DNA from: Desulfurococcales archaeon
Lineage (GTDB): Archaea > Thermoproteota > Thermoprotei_A > Sulfolobales > Desulfurococcaceae
Assembly: GCA_015522345.1 (NCBI GenBank)
Contig: WAML01000093.1
Coordinates: 1 to 6,631, forward strand
Direction of reading: 5' to 3'
DNA: 6,631 bases
Shown: piece after piece, positions 6,197 to 6,631 of the stretch
How the letters are laid out: each line of letters begins with the position of its first letter
Position numbering within the stretch: position 1 is the first letter of the stretch
Made by a program: the position numbers and the translations under genes
Notes under the pieces: model-generated
Databases searched by the model: none
What the model was told of the DNA's origin: nothing
What the model saw: only the letters and a program-made list of their open reading frames with translations

Positions 6197-6346
6197 TTAG
6201 TAATGTAATGAGTTTTTCTTTAAAAACCTAAAATCTCTATATTTAACTATGTAATATAACATACTCACTACAATAATGATCGTTGATAGCGTGGTAAACA
6301 ATAGAATATATGGTGTTCTAGCAAAGAACTCTGTCTTAAAATACAT
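6197..6346 (-). CDS. Fragment A: N-terminal 49 codons with a membrane helix
   Basis: ATG at 6346 to TAA at 6199-6197. The product has one hydrophobic helix (YILLFTTLSTIIIVVSML, 13-30) and a basic tail KYRDFRFLKK, then a short unremarkable end (NSLHY) that looks like out-of-frame reading. The TATA box at 6366-6373 places the start point at or beside this ATG, so it is the natural start of the locus. It could stand alone as a small membrane protein, but continuing into the next frame supplies the charged n-region that fragment B lacks. Confidence 0.6.
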   Translation of the reverse strand: MYFKTEFFARTPYILLFTTLSTIIIVVSMLYYIVKYRDFRFLKKNSLHY

Positions 6347-6365
6347 TTAGAGGAATAGGTTGTTA

Positions 6366-6373
6366 TTTATAAA
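6366..6373 (-). promoter_or_regulatory. Strong TATA box for a leaderless minus-strand transcript
   Basis: On the minus strand GATAAGTTTATAAATAAC holds a consensus TTTATAAA core preceded by a purine-rich BRE-like stretch. The core centre is about 24 bases from the A of the ATG at 6346, the usual TATA-to-start distance in archaea, so the mRNA should begin at or within a few bases of the start codon. No ribosome site is needed. Confidence 0.65.
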
Positions 6374-6420
6374 CTTATCTTGTCTTATACAGGTAGTAAC
6401 CTAGTTAGAATTCTTATTAA

Positions 6421-6450
6421 AGGAAAAGAAAAAGTTTTAATGAAAAAATA
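6421..6450 (-). terminator. T-rich tracts terminating the right-edge minus-strand gene
   Basis: On the minus strand TATTTTTTCATT and CTTTTTCTTTTCCTTT follow the stop at 6461 within 10-40 bases. Several pyrimidine tracts without a hairpin fit archaeal termination. They separate this gene from the TATA box of the next one. Confidence 0.55.
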
Positions 6451-6460
6451 TTGTAGAAGA

Positions 6461-6631
6461 CTACGTCTTTGCTTCAAAGGACTTAGTTATATTTTCAATA
6501 GTTTTCTTCCATAATTCTAATAGTGATTTATACATCTCAATTGATATGTAATAATAGTATGGATACATTATTGCCTGCATCAAGGTATTCATTAAGTATA
6601 TTGGATCGGGTGGTATAGGCGGATAATAGTA
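6461..6631 (-). CDS. C-terminal end of an unrecognised helical protein (5' end outside the window)
   Basis: The frame is open from the right edge (6631) to TAG at 6463-6461, giving 56 residues. It begins with a Tyr/Pro-rich stretch (YYYPPIPPDPIYLM) and continues as an amphipathic helix rich in Tyr, Met, Lys and Glu (MYKSLLELWKKTIENITKSF). No Cys, no clear membrane helix and no motif is seen. Terminator-like T tracts just downstream support a real gene end. The helical tail could be an interaction segment, but I cannot assign a family. Confidence 0.6.
   Translation of the reverse strand, partial: YYYPPIPPDPIYLMNTLMQAIMYPYYYYISIEMYKSLLELWKKTIENITKSFEAKT

Larger units (their letters stand above)
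4878..6346 (-). pseudogene. Frame-disrupted gene for a 485-residue membrane-anchored surface protein (three lesions)
   Basis: Three open stretches in different frames join into one protein if a base is restored in 6213-6223, a base is restored at 5296-5300, and one 13-bp repeat unit is removed at 5094-5119. The sum 1469+1+1-13 gives 1458 bases: 485 codons plus stop. The restored protein has a membrane helix at about 13-33, a basic loop (KYRDFRFLK), a second helix at 46-69, an extracellular mixed alpha/beta domain at about 70-435 with sequons (NGS, NST, NNT, NET), a Pro/Thr linker at 441-450 and a C-terminal coiled coil at 451-485. The switches are tightly bounded: at the second, the two frames share only a few open bases. 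I do not recognise the family. A TATA box suits the ATG at 6346. Alternatives are sequencing indels, or separate genes expressed by reinitiation. Confidence 0.72.

Overview
The window looks like an AT-rich hyperthermophilic crenarchaeal genome. The basis is an archaeal-type phosphoglycerate kinase, near-exclusive AGA/AGG arginine and frequent ATA isoleucine codons, TATA-box promoters, GGTG/GGTGAT-type ribosome binding sites, and membrane proteins with cytosolic zinc ribbons. A Staphylothermus-like member of the Desulfurococcales fits best. That assignment is inference from composition and gene style, not from a database match.

Layout. Positions 1-1233 (+) hold pgk, whose N-terminus runs off the left edge. 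A 255-base regulatory gap follows, with two candidate TATA boxes and a 20-bp palindrome. Next is a two-gene (+) operon with 20 bases between genes. The first gene (1489-2979) is a secreted, membrane-tethered HtrA-like serine protease. The second (3000-4298) is an unknown cell-surface protein on a Thr-rich stalk. Both end in the same arrangement: one membrane helix, a Pro/Gln-rich linker and a cytosolic four-cysteine zinc ribbon. A universal stress protein gene (4443-4868, +) follows with its own leader. It ends only 9 bases from the end of a convergent locus on the minus strand.

The minus-strand locus (6346 down to 4878) is the most unusual part. It reads as three pieces in different frames: 49, 298 and two overlapping stretches of about 86 codons. 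Three small corrections join them into one 485-residue membrane-anchored protein: one base restored near 6213-6223, one base restored at 5296-5300, and removal of one copy of a perfect 13-bp tandem duplication at 5094-5119. The corrected length, 1458 bases, is exactly divisible by three. A strong TATA box at 6366-6373 is placed so that transcription would begin at or near the ATG at 6346, which supports a leaderless start there. The locus is a recent pseudogene, a gene with sequencing errors, or (less likely) a gene using recoding or phase variation.

At the right edge, 6461-6631 (-) is the C-terminal end of an unrecognised helical protein, separated from the next gene by T-rich terminator tracts. 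How the genes work together: the protease and its partner look like a surface protein-quality or processing pair linked across the membrane to cytosolic zinc ribbons. pgk and the stress protein appear to be independent neighbours.
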